Below are positions 26,957 to 35,800 of a DNA stretch of 64,000 nt, in pieces. A program made the position numbers and the translations under genes. The notes under the pieces are model-generated. The model was not told the DNA's origin, did not search any database, and saw nothing but the letters and a program-made list of their open reading frames with translations. The stretch is from NCBI GenBank assembly GCA_013178375.1, contig JABLXQ010000003.1, positions 124,001 to 188,000 of the forward strand, written 5' to 3'. The DNA is from Gammaproteobacteria bacterium (GTDB lineage Bacteria > Pseudomonadota > Gammaproteobacteria > Pseudomonadales > Ketobacteraceae). Each line of letters begins with the position of its first letter. Position 1 is the first letter of the stretch.

Positions 26957-27346
26957 ATGGAACTGGACAAATCCACCAAACGAATTGCCAAGAAGGCCAA
27001 AAAAGGATTTCAGGGTTACCCTGTCATTACCATCGCGTATTACGGCCCCAACGACAAACGCGCCACCAAAGTGGCAATCCGTTTTGTCGAAGAGGAAAAC
27101 AGCGAACCGCAGACGGAATGCTTCAGAACCGATGGCGACATACGGGAAGATGCCACAATTCAATCGGCCATCATCAAACTGATAGAAAGATCGGCCGCCA
27201 AAACGGTTTCCGTGGCCGATGGCATTATCGGCTGCCCCCATGAAGAAGGCGTTGATTACCCGGCGGGGGAGGAATGCCCGCAGTGTGAGTTCTGGCATGG
27301 CAGGGATCGCTCCAAGGGCAAGCCGGGATCGAATGCCAGGAACTGA
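26957..27346 (+). CDS. Conserved small protein with Cys-rich C-terminal motif
   Basis: A 129-residue protein if started at ATG 26957 (MELDKSTKRIAKKAKKGFQG), where the recognisable family sequence begins; GTG 26903 and ATG 26945 are alternatives. The basic N-terminus, the beta-rich middle (YPVITIAYYGPNDKRATKVA) and the end GCPHEEGVDYPAGEECPQCE are distinctive and occur in Pseudomonas, Shewanella and Vibrio proteins of unknown function. Three Cys and one His in the last 30 residues could bind zinc. No enzymatic motif is seen. Confidence 0.75.
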   Translation: MELDKSTKRIAKKAKKGFQGYPVITIAYYGPNDKRATKVAIRFVEEENSEPQTECFRTDGDIREDATIQSAIIKLIERSAAKTVSVADGIIGCPHEEGVDYPAGEECPQCEFWHGRDRSKGKPGSNARN

Positions 27347-27383
27347 ACTTACGACGTTATTGCTGACAGACAGGTAAACACTC

Positions 27384-27743
27384 ATGACAATAATTGCCAC
27401 AATAGTAGTGCTGCTGGTTGCCTTGCTTCATGTCTACTTCATGGTTCTCGAAACGGTCCTGTGGGATAAACCGGCCGGGCTGAAAGCATTCGGCCAAACC
27501 CCAGAACAGGCCAGCGCGACAAAAGTGCTGGCGGCGAACCAGGGGCTTTATAACGGGTTTATCGCCGCTGGTCTGCTGTGGGGCGTGATGCAGGGTGCCG
27601 CCGGCAACGATTTCAAGGTGTTTTTCCTGCTATGCGTGATTGCGGCGGGTATAGTCGGTGCGCTGACGGCCAGTCGGAAAATTCTGTACGTGCAAGCGCT
27701 GCCAGGCCTTGCCGGATTGATCCTGGTTCTGATTTCTGCGTGA
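27384..27743 (+). CDS. DUF1304 membrane protein
   Basis: A 119-residue protein with four TM helices: TIIATIVVLLVALLHVYFMV at the N-terminus, GLYNGFIAAGLLWGV, FFLLCVIAAGIVGAL, and the C-terminal LPGLAGLILVLI. The conserved N-terminal block HVYFMVLETVLWDKP and the ANQGLYNGF motif are those of DUF1304. The function of the family is unknown. It follows the zinc-motif gene by about 40 bases and may be cotranscribed. Confidence 0.88.
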   Translation: MTIIATIVVLLVALLHVYFMVLETVLWDKPAGLKAFGQTPEQASATKVLAANQGLYNGFIAAGLLWGVMQGAAGNDFKVFFLLCVIAAGIVGALTASRKILYVQALPGLAGLILVLISA

Positions 27744-27829
27744 ATCCGCGCGTCTTTTTCCCGTGCGATTGCCGTTCCCTTTCGCAATACTGAGTCCGCC
27801 CGACATCATCCTGAACTCCGGAGAGACAC

Positions 27830-28552
27830 GTGACAGATAGAATCCGAATTGCACTGCTCATTGACTGCGACAACGTCAGCCACAACGCAATAGAAGGGGT
27901 GTTGGAGGAACTCGCCAAGAACGGGATGGTGAATGTGCGGCATGCGCATGGTGACTGGAAAAATCCGTCGTTGTCCGGTTGGGTCGACCGCCTGCACCCG
28001 CATGCCATCAGGCCTATGCAGCAGTTTGCCTACACCAAGGGCAAGAATGCGACCGATGCCGCCATGATCATCGATGCCATGGATCTGCTTTACAGCAAGA
28101 ATGTCGATGCATTTGCCTTGATGACCAGCGACAGTGACTTTACTCCCCTCGTCATGAGAATTCTGGAGAGCGGTCTTCCGGTGTATGGCTTTGGCGAACA
28201 AAAAACGCCTAAACCCTTCGTGGATGCCTGCTCGACGTTCATCTATACAGAAAATCTGGTGCCTGAAAAGGAGTCCAAGGCGGAAAGCAAGAAAACGTCG
28301 GTGAAGAAAAGCAAGGCGGAGCTCAGGAAAGATCATGCCCTGGTCAAGTTGCTGAGAACCGCTGTGGAGCAAACGGCCGAGGATGATGGCTGGGCCGACA
28401 TGAGCAGGATCGGGCACTACATTTCCAACAACAGCTCTTTTTCACCGGTCAATTACGGGTACAAACGGCTCAGTGACCTGATCAGGGCGAGCGAGCTGTT
28501 CGATATGGAAATGAGAAAGACCGTCATGTACTTCAAGGACGCACGTAAGTAG
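27830..28552 (+). CDS. NYN-domain protein with C-terminal LOTUS/OST-HTH domain
   Basis: A 240-residue protein starting at GTG 27830 with GGAGAGA upstream. The NYN (PIN-like) nuclease core is visible: ALLIDCDNVS (first acidic motif), KNATDAAMIIDAMDLL, and MTSDSDFTPLV. A Lys-rich linker (residues about 150-172) leads to a winged-helix OST-HTH/LOTUS domain (HALVKLLRTAVEQTAEDDGW to the end). NYN proteins (LabA, limkain-b1 types) act on RNA, and LOTUS domains bind RNA, so an RNA-processing or RNA-degrading role is inferred. The substrate is unknown. Confidence 0.9.
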   Translation: MTDRIRIALLIDCDNVSHNAIEGVLEELAKNGMVNVRHAHGDWKNPSLSGWVDRLHPHAIRPMQQFAYTKGKNATDAAMIIDAMDLLYSKNVDAFALMTSDSDFTPLVMRILESGLPVYGFGEQKTPKPFVDACSTFIYTENLVPEKESKAESKKTSVKKSKAELRKDHALVKLLRTAVEQTAEDDGWADMSRIGHYISNNSSFSPVNYGYKRLSDLIRASELFDMEMRKTVMYFKDARK

Positions 28553-28605
28553 ACAATTGACAATCATCGCGATCCGGGCGCCATTCACAGGACATATCCA
28601 GCAGT

Positions 28606-29088
28606 ATGAGCATCGAAATCCGCACGGCCGACTACCTGAATCCAGCTGATGCCAGGGACATCGGATTTCTGTTGAACAATTACGCTTCCGACAAAATGGG
28701 AGGCGGTGTACCGCTGCCGCAGCATGTGCAGGATAATGTGGCCCGTGAGCTGTCCCGGTTGCCTTATGCCTTCAGCTTGCTCTGTCATGTGGACGGCGCT
28801 CCGGCAGGGTTGGTGAATTGCTTCGAAGCTTTTTCCACCTTCGCCTGCAAACCGCTGATCAATATTCATGATATTGCGGTTTCCAGCGAATTTCGTGGCC
28901 GCGGCATAAGCCAGAAATTGCTGGCGGCGGTTGAAGAGATCGCACGCGAGAAGGGTTGCTGCAAGATTACGCTGGAAGTTCTGCAAGGTAATGTGGTGGC
29001 GAAGAATGCCTATCGCAAGTTCGGCTTTGACAACTATGCGCTCGATCCCGACATGGGCCATGCCGAGTTCTGGCAAAAATCGCTGTAG
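28606..29088 (+). CDS. GNAT-family N-acetyltransferase
   Basis: A 160-residue protein starting at ATG 28606 with AGGA upstream. The GNAT acetyl-CoA loop is INIHDIAVSSEFRGRGISQK (residues about 85-104), and the later KITLEVLQGNVVAKNAYRKF is the conserved motif B end. The substrate (amine, amino acid or protein) is not predictable. It belongs to a run of unrelated single-domain genes on the plus strand. Confidence 0.88.
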   Translation: MSIEIRTADYLNPADARDIGFLLNNYASDKMGGGVPLPQHVQDNVARELSRLPYAFSLLCHVDGAPAGLVNCFEAFSTFACKPLINIHDIAVSSEFRGRGISQKLLAAVEEIAREKGCCKITLEVLQGNVVAKNAYRKFGFDNYALDPDMGHAEFWQKSL

Positions 29089-29168
29089 CGAAATCAGTCC
29101 GACAGGGTGCCTGTCGTATTCAACCTCCTTTGAAACCCTGACCATCACTTCAGTCATCAGGAGAAACC

Positions 29169-29606
29169 ATGTTCGAAGTGAAATATTCCGTGGACATACC
29201 GCGCGCGCCTGACGTGGTTTTCGCGTTTGCCGGCAACTATGCCAATGACCCTGTTTGGCGCAGCGGGGTGCTGTCCATGGTGTACCAGACCAGCGGCCAG
29301 CCCGCAGCAGGCGTCCGTACCAAGGAAATCATGCGCAGCATGGGACGCAAGGCCGTTACCATCGGCGAAATCACCGAATATTCCCCTGCCCGTACTGCGT
29401 TTCGCAGCATTTCGGGGCCCGTTTCCTGTGAGGGCAGCCGCGAGTTTCGTGCCATTGGTTCGGGTACACGGTTCACCTATTCATTGACGCTTCGCCCCAC
29501 CGGTTTCCTCGGCTTGATCGAACCATTGCTCAAGCGGATGTTCGAGAAGCAGATCCAGGCTGACGTGCAGCGGTTGAAGTGGCATCTTGAAAAAAATTCC
29601 ACCTGA
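29169..29606 (+). CDS. SRPBCC-family (START-like) protein
   Basis: A 145-residue protein with GGAG before ATG 29169. The pattern is that of the SRPBCC/polyketide-cyclase-like fold: VKYSVDIPRAPDVVFAFAGN at the N-terminus, a central run of beta strands (ITEYSPARTAFRSI), and a long C-terminal helix (LLKRMFEKQIQADVQRLKWH). Such proteins bind hydrophobic ligands in a cavity. No catalytic residues can be named. Confidence 0.85.
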   Translation: MFEVKYSVDIPRAPDVVFAFAGNYANDPVWRSGVLSMVYQTSGQPAAGVRTKEIMRSMGRKAVTIGEITEYSPARTAFRSISGPVSCEGSREFRAIGSGTRFTYSLTLRPTGFLGLIEPLLKRMFEKQIQADVQRLKWHLEKNST

Positions 29607-29651
29607 CATTTTCATTGAGATGCGGCAGCCAGCCTGCAACAGGGTAGTCGT

Positions 29652-30200
29652 TTGAATATCAGCAATCGGGAACAACTGATCGACCATATCCGTGAGGGCA
29701 ACAGGGCGAAATATGTGTTTTTCTGGGGCCATCAGAAGCCCGCATCAGGTGTCAGCAAAACCTGCTTCAGCCAGTGGTACGAATCCCCATTTGTGGTAGA
29801 CGGCATAACCTATTTGACGGCCGAGCACTACATGATGGCCGAGAAGGCCAGGCTGTTTGACGATGAAAGCACACGGGCGAAAATACTGGCGTCCACCAAC
29901 CCCGCTGATGCCAAAAAGCTGGGTCGCGAAGTGGCAGGATTCGATGACAGGCGCTGGACCGAACGGCGTTTCGATATTGTGGTGGCCGCCAATCTGGAAA
30001 AATTCCGCCAGAATCCGGAGCTGAAAGCATTCCTGCTGGGTACGGGTGACCGTGTGCTGGTTGAGGCCAGCCCGGTCGACAAAATCTGGGGAATCGGGCT
30101 GGCGGCTGAAGATCCCAACGCAGAAAACCCCGCCGCCTGGAAAGGATTGAACCTGCTGGGTTTCGCGCTGATGCAAGTGCGGGACTTGCTCGGCCGTTAG
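29652..30200 (+). CDS. NADAR-family protein (YbiA-like)
   Basis: A 182-residue protein starting at TTG 29652. The NADAR core is clear: KYVFFWGHQKPA, CFSQWYESPFVVDGITYLTA, EHYMMAEKARLF, and the C-terminal VDKIWGIGLAAEDPNAENPA. Proteins of this family act on ADP-ribose-type or riboflavin-intermediate N-glycosidic bonds: E. coli YbiA is linked to riboflavin intermediates, and NADAR domains accompany ADP-ribose systems and phage conflicts. Which of these applies is unknown. Confidence 0.92.
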   Translation: MNISNREQLIDHIREGNRAKYVFFWGHQKPASGVSKTCFSQWYESPFVVDGITYLTAEHYMMAEKARLFDDESTRAKILASTNPADAKKLGREVAGFDDRRWTERRFDIVVAANLEKFRQNPELKAFLLGTGDRVLVEASPVDKIWGIGLAAEDPNAENPAAWKGLNLLGFALMQVRDLLGR

Positions 30201-30253
30201 GTTGCCTTCACGTCAGGCACAGCAGCGTTTTCCACTTTGAGGACATAAAGGAT

Positions 30254-30664
30254 ATGCAGCCGAGAATGAGCATGATTACGCTGGGCGTCGCCGAGCTGGA
30301 GCGGTCGATCCGCTTCTACCGGGACGGGCTGGGTTTTCCCAAAATGGATTCTCCGCCCGAGGTGGCGTTCTTTACGTTGAACGGCACCTGGCTGGCGCTT
30401 TATCCGCGGGAATTGCTGGCAGCCGATGCCCAGGTACCCGCTCAGGGTTCCGGCTTCCCTGGCTTCACGATCGCCCACAACGTCGATTCCGACGCCCAGG
30501 TCGACGAGGTGATCGGCAAGGCGGTCAGCGCGGGCGCAACGCTGGTCAAGCCGGGGCAGAAGGTTTTTTGGGGCGGCTATTCCGGCTATTTTTCCGATCC
30601 TGACGGGTTCCTCTGGGAGATCGCCCACAACCCGTTGTTTTGGGTTGGCCCCAGGGATATCTGA
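30254..30664 (+). CDS. VOC-family protein (glyoxalase/bleomycin resistance fold)
   Basis: A 136-residue protein with AAGGA before ATG 30254. The fold signature is MSMITLGVAELERSIRFYRD at the N-terminus and FSDPDGFLWEIAHNP at the C-terminus, with the metal-binding Glu in LWEI. It has two beta-alpha-beta units, the usual length of one VOC protomer. The substrate is unknown; members include lyases, dioxygenases and antibiotic-binding proteins. Confidence 0.9.
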   Translation: MQPRMSMITLGVAELERSIRFYRDGLGFPKMDSPPEVAFFTLNGTWLALYPRELLAADAQVPAQGSGFPGFTIAHNVDSDAQVDEVIGKAVSAGATLVKPGQKVFWGGYSGYFSDPDGFLWEIAHNPLFWVGPRDI

Positions 30665-30724
30665 CTGCTTCTTGTGCAGAAACGCGCTTGCTGAGCCATA
30701 CTCATTTATGCTCCGTGGGTACAG

Positions 30725-30734
30725 TAAGCGCTTA
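30725..30734. promoter_or_regulatory. Palindrome TAAGCGCTTA next to TonB-receptor start
   Basis: A perfect 10-base palindrome ending two bases before the ATG at 30737. It shares the AAGCGCTT core with the palindrome at 1461-1470. No Shine-Dalgarno is seen nearby, so the site may matter for regulation of translation or transcription. Confidence 0.35.
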
Positions 30735-30736
30735 AA

Positions 30737-32773
30737 ATGGAATTCGCCAAAGCCAAACTCCCGCTGTTGTTCGTTAGCCTGAGCCTGCTGTCCACGACAG
30801 CGGGAGCGCGCGACCGTGACCTGTTGGCGATGTCCGTCGAAGACCTGCTGATGGTCACCATTACCAGTACCTCCTACTTCGACGAAACTGTTCTCAGCAG
30901 TGCCAACAGTGTTACCCAGGTCAGCGCGCCGCAATGGGACGAACGGGGCAACCGTAACCTGGGTGAGTTGCTCAATACCTTGCCATCCACACTGGCAGTG
31001 CCCACCAACGGCGGCACCCGCACCCTGGCCATTCGCGGCTATTTTCACACCAACACCGGCGTATCGGTGCGTCTGGACGATGTACCCATGAACAAGCTGA
31101 ATCCCGGCAACAGCCTGGAGGATCTGGACGGGTACGATCTGGACACGCTGCAAACCGTGGAACTGATACGCGGCCCGGGTTCGGCCATGCATGGCGCGGA
31201 TGCATTTCACGGCGTGCTGTCGCTGCAGACGCTGGAACCCGACCGCAATGGCGCGACCCTGCGCACCAGCCTCGGCAGCGAAGAATACGGCGCGGCATCG
31301 ACCAGTGGTCACTGGGGTGACGACCGGCAGCAAGTCACCGCCGCGGTCGCCTATCGTGGCATTGGCGATCAGGATCTGACTTATCCCTACACCGATCCCG
31401 ATACGGGTCAACAGGGCGAGGGCACCCGCAGCAACAGGCTGGAAAATGCCAATCTGCTGTTCAAATACAGTGCCCAGCCCACTGCCGCAACCCGACTATA
31501 TGCCAACACCTATTTGCTGAAGCTGGATGCGGACGAACTTCCGGCACTGGGCCGCGCCGTCGCCAATCAAAGCTATCTGAAGGATCAGGATCACAGCCAG
31601 ATGAACAGTGAAACCGGGTTGTTGAAACTGGGCGTGGAGCATCAGATCAGCGCCAGCAATGTGCTGACCGTTTCCGGCTTCGGCTGGCAGAACAGCAGCC
31701 AGTTTTTCGGCGATTTTCGCACTACGCCGATTCAGATAATCAGTGATGAAGTGCGGGACGAATCCCGCTACGGGTTACAAATTCTGGATCGTTACCGCTT
31801 CAGTGACCGTGCCCATCTCGCGCTGGGATATGAATACAACGAATCGACCATGGATAAACACAAAACCACGCTGGTGCATGCCAGTGGTGCGGTGCTGAAA
31901 AACAATTTCCGCAATCCGGATACCGGCTATACCCGCAAGCTCGACAGTCTGATTATTGACGGGCGTGCGCCGCTGCCATGGGACACATTGGAACTGGTGT
32001 ACGGCGGCCGTCTGGACGACTATAGCGACTTCGACCGGCAATTCAGTCCACGCCTGGGCCTTTTGCATACCACCGACGATCAGGCCGTACTGAAAATTCT
32101 GTATGGCCATGCCTACCGTGCACCCAATCTGTCCGAGATGTTTGGCAGCGAGCAGTTGCAACCCAACTTTGATTTGCAGGCCGAGGAAATGGACAGCCTA
32201 GAGCTGGTTTACCAGAAGCAAACCCGACACTGGGTTTCGACGCTCACTCTGTTCCAGAATTTGTGGAGTGAATGGATTCGGGGTGCTCCGCTGGAAGTGC
32301 CGAGCGATGACTTTCTGTTTCAATTCCGCAATACCGGCCGGAACGAGGCTTATGGGGTGGAAGCCGAAACCCAGGCTCGCTGGGATCAGGCACGCCTGAG
32401 TCTGGCGGCGTCCTATGTGCGCAGCGAAAACGTCGACAGTGGTGAAGTGTTTTCTGCGTTCCCGGAATGGATGCTGGATCTGGGGTGGGGATATCGCTTC
32501 AGTGCGCAGTGGGATGTTCATATCAACAACCGCCTGCTGCTGCGTGACGCGGCATCCGCACCTGTCATTCCGGGCGATCCCTTCGAAACGGCCGAAGATT
32601 ATTTCCGCACCGATCTGGAACTGGCCTGGTCACCCGCTGACGCCCTGATCACCCGTGCCATTGTGCGTAATCTGTTTGACCGCACCAACTACCTGCCATC
32701 CTTCCTCTATCATGAATCCGGCATTCCGGATAACGGCATCGGCCTGACCCTTGCCCTGGAACTGCACCTTTAA
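30737..32773 (+). CDS. TonB-dependent outer-membrane receptor
   Basis: A 678-residue protein with a signal peptide (LPLLFVSLSLLSTTAGA). A plug domain follows: the N-terminal LLAMSVEDLLMVTITSTSYF is the usual pre-plug segment, then LRGYF-type RTLAIRGYFHTNTGVSVRLD, and VELIRGPGSAMHGADAFHG. The barrel ends in an aromatic-type C-terminus (ALELHL). It imports iron-siderophore, cobalamin or other large ligands with TonB energy. The ligand is not identifiable. It stands alone, with no ExbB/TonB gene nearby. Confidence 0.9.
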   Translation: MEFAKAKLPLLFVSLSLLSTTAGARDRDLLAMSVEDLLMVTITSTSYFDETVLSSANSVTQVSAPQWDERGNRNLGELLNTLPSTLAVPTNGGTRTLAIRGYFHTNTGVSVRLDDVPMNKLNPGNSLEDLDGYDLDTLQTVELIRGPGSAMHGADAFHGVLSLQTLEPDRNGATLRTSLGSEEYGAASTSGHWGDDRQQVTAAVAYRGIGDQDLTYPYTDPDTGQQGEGTRSNRLENANLLFKYSAQPTAATRLYANTYLLKLDADELPALGRAVANQSYLKDQDHSQMNSETGLLKLGVEHQISASNVLTVSGFGWQNSSQFFGDFRTTPIQIISDEVRDESRYGLQILDRYRFSDRAHLALGYEYNESTMDKHKTTLVHASGAVLKNNFRNPDTGYTRKLDSLIIDGRAPLPWDTLELVYGGRLDDYSDFDRQFSPRLGLLHTTDDQAVLKILYGHAYRAPNLSEMFGSEQLQPNFDLQAEEMDSLELVYQKQTRHWVSTLTLFQNLWSEWIRGAPLEVPSDDFLFQFRNTGRNEAYGVEAETQARWDQARLSLAASYVRSENVDSGEVFSAFPEWMLDLGWGYRFSAQWDVHINNRLLLRDAASAPVIPGDPFETAEDYFRTDLELAWSPADALITRAIVRNLFDRTNYLPSFLYHESGIPDNGIGLTLALELHL

Positions 32774-32863
32774 CGGCCATTCCTTGACTCCGCACTGAAC
32801 CAATCCCGCCTTGTCTGTACTAAACTGTTCAAATTGAAATAAAAAAGGCCAAGGGGAAAAGAA

Positions 32864-35800
32864 ATGGTCAATCTGTCGCTGGGCGAAGATTACACCCTGC
32901 TGATCGAGCGCCTGACTGCGCTGGTGCAGGAGCGGTTTGAGCGCACCCACTCGGATCAGACCCCGGGCGTAGTGGAATTCTGCCGCCACTATTACGCGGC
33001 CGCGCCGTTTCATGAACTGCAGCGCAAGCGCATCGAGGATCTCTATGGCATGTCGGTGGGGTTGTGGGATTTCATCCGCGTCATGCCCGACAAGAGCCCC
33101 CGCATCCGCGTTTTCAATCCCCGCTTCGAGGATCACGGCTGGCAGAGCACCCACACTGTAGTGGAAGTGCTGGCCAGAGACAGCGCCTTCCTGGTGGACA
33201 CCGTGATGATGGAAGTGGTGCGGCGTGGCCTGTCGATCCATTCGGTGATGACCAACGTGTTCTGGGCCCAGCGCAACGATCGCGGCGAATTGCAGAATTT
33301 CAGTTTTGGTCACAAGGGCGATGGCCAGCGCGAGGCGCTGATCCATGTGGAATTCGATCGCCAGCCCGACGCCCATCTGCTGACCGACATCGCGCGGCCA
33401 CTGCAGGACACGCTGCACGAACTGTCGCTGGCGGTGCAGGATTTTCCCGCCATGCAGAATCACACCATTGCCATTGCCGAACAGCTCAAGGCGTTGCAGC
33501 CGGCGCCGGTGGAAGCGTCGCTGGCGGAGGTGAAGCATTTTCTGAGCTGGCTGGTGCGCAACAATTTCACGTTTCTGGCCATGCAGGAATACACCCTGGT
33601 GAACAAGGATGGCGTGGCGTTGCTGGAAAAAGTCGACGGCAGCACCCTGGGTGTGGCACGGGTGCGGCACGACATGGAGCTGCTGGAGGCGCAGGGCGGG
33701 TCGTTGCTACAGCCGGAGAAACTGATCGTATTCGGCAAGTCCGGCTCCCGTTCCCGCTGGCATCGTCCCGTGTATATGGATTTCATCGGTGTCCGCAAAT
33801 GCAATGACGCCGGCGAGGTGATCGGCGAATACCGTTGGCTGGGCCTTTACACCTCACTGGTGTTCAACAACTCTCCGCGTGAGTTTCCCATCATCGGTCA
33901 CAAATTGCGGAAGGTGCTGGAAGGCTCCGGCCTGGAGCCTACCGGCCACGACGGCAAGCGTCTGATGCAGATACTGGAAACCTTCCCCCGTGAGGAGCTG
34001 TTCCAGACCTCCACCGAGGATCTGCTGAAAACCGCCGTGGGCGTGCTACACATTCAGGAGCGGCGGCGTCTGCGCATGTTCGTGCGCCGCAGCGAATTCA
34101 GCCGTTTTCTGGCGTTCCTGATTTACACACCGCGCGACGTGTACGACACCGCGCTGCGCAAACGCTTCCAGACCGTGCTGCACGAATACCTGGACGTTGA
34201 AGATCTGGAATTCAACACCTATTTCACCGAATCCACCCTGACGCGCCTGTACATCGTGGTGAAGGTGAACCGGGATTCGCCCACGGAATTCGACGTGCAC
34301 GAACTGGAAGACCGGCTGGTGGAACTGGCCCGCAACTGGTCCGACCGCCTGTATGAAACCCTGGTCGAATCCGCCGGTGATGATCATGCCGGTGCGCTGT
34401 TCACCCGTTATGCCGATGCCTTTTCGGTGAGCTACCGCGAGGAATTTTCCACCCGCACGGCCGTGTCCGATATCGAGCACATCGAAAGCCTGAATAAGCG
34501 CGCGCCGCTGGCGGTGTCCTTCTACCGCAATCTTGAGGACGAGCCCCACGCCCTGCGTTTCAAACTGTTCCGGCTGCAGCAGGACGTGCCGCTGTCGGAC
34601 GTGTTGCCGATGCTGGAAAACCTGGGTTTGCGGGTGCTGGCGGGGCGGCCGTACCGGATCGAACTGAAGGATGCGAACACGGTCTGGATCTACGATTTCA
34701 GCGTGCGTTATGACAGCGATCAGGTGATCGATCTGGAAAAGGTGAAGCAGAAATTCCAGGACGCCTTCATCCAAACCTGGAACGGCGCAGCGGAAGACGA
34801 TAGCTTCAACCGGCTGGTGTTGTCGGTGGGGCTGGAGTGGCGCGAGGTGGCAATGCTGCGGGCCTACGCCAAGTATTTCAAGCAGACCGGGTTTGCCTTC
34901 AGCCAGACCTATATCAAGGATGCGCTGGTGAATCATCCCCGCGTCGCGCGGTTGCTGGTGGATCTGTTTGAGCTGCGTTTCCAGCTGGTGGGCGAACACA
35001 GCGACAGCAGCGAAACCGCCTTGCGCACCCGCATCGTCGAATGTCTGGAACAGGTGAACAGCCTGGATGAGGACCGCATCCTGCGGCGCTACCTGGACAT
35101 GATCTCTGGCACGCTGCGCACGAATTTCTACCAGAAAAATGCCGAGGGCGAATGCAAATCCTATATCTCGCTGAAGATTTCCCCGCGCGACATTCCCGAT
35201 CTGCCCAAGCCGCTGCCGATGTTTGAAATCTTCGTCTATTCACCCCGGGTGGAAGGCGTGCATCTTCGTGGTGGCAAGGTGGCGCGGGGCGGTCTGCGCT
35301 GGTCAGACCGGCGCGAGGATTTCCGCACCGAAGTCATGGGCCTGGTTAAAGCGCAGCAGGTAAAAAACGCGGTGATCGTGCCGGTGGGCGCAAAGGGTGG
35401 ATTTTTTCCCAAGTGTCTGCCGAAAGCCGGTAACCGCGATCAGGTGATGGCGGAAGTGGTGGCGTCGTACCAGACCTTCGTGCGCGGCCTGCTGGATATC
35501 ACCGACAATCTGGTGGACGGCAAGGTGCAGCCACCCCGCGATGTAGTGCGCAAGGACGACGATGATCCCTATCTGGTGGTGGCGGCGGACAAGGGCACCG
35601 CAAGTTTTTCCGATATTGCCAATGCGCTGTCGGCGGAATACAAATTCTGGCTGGGCGATGCGTTTGCGTCTGGCGGTTCGGTGGGTTACGACCACAAGAA
35701 AATGGGCATCACCGCAAAAGGTGGCTGGGTGTCGGTGCAGCGGCATTTCCGCGAACTGGGCATCGATGTGCAGACCCAGTCCGTCACCGTGCTGGGTATC

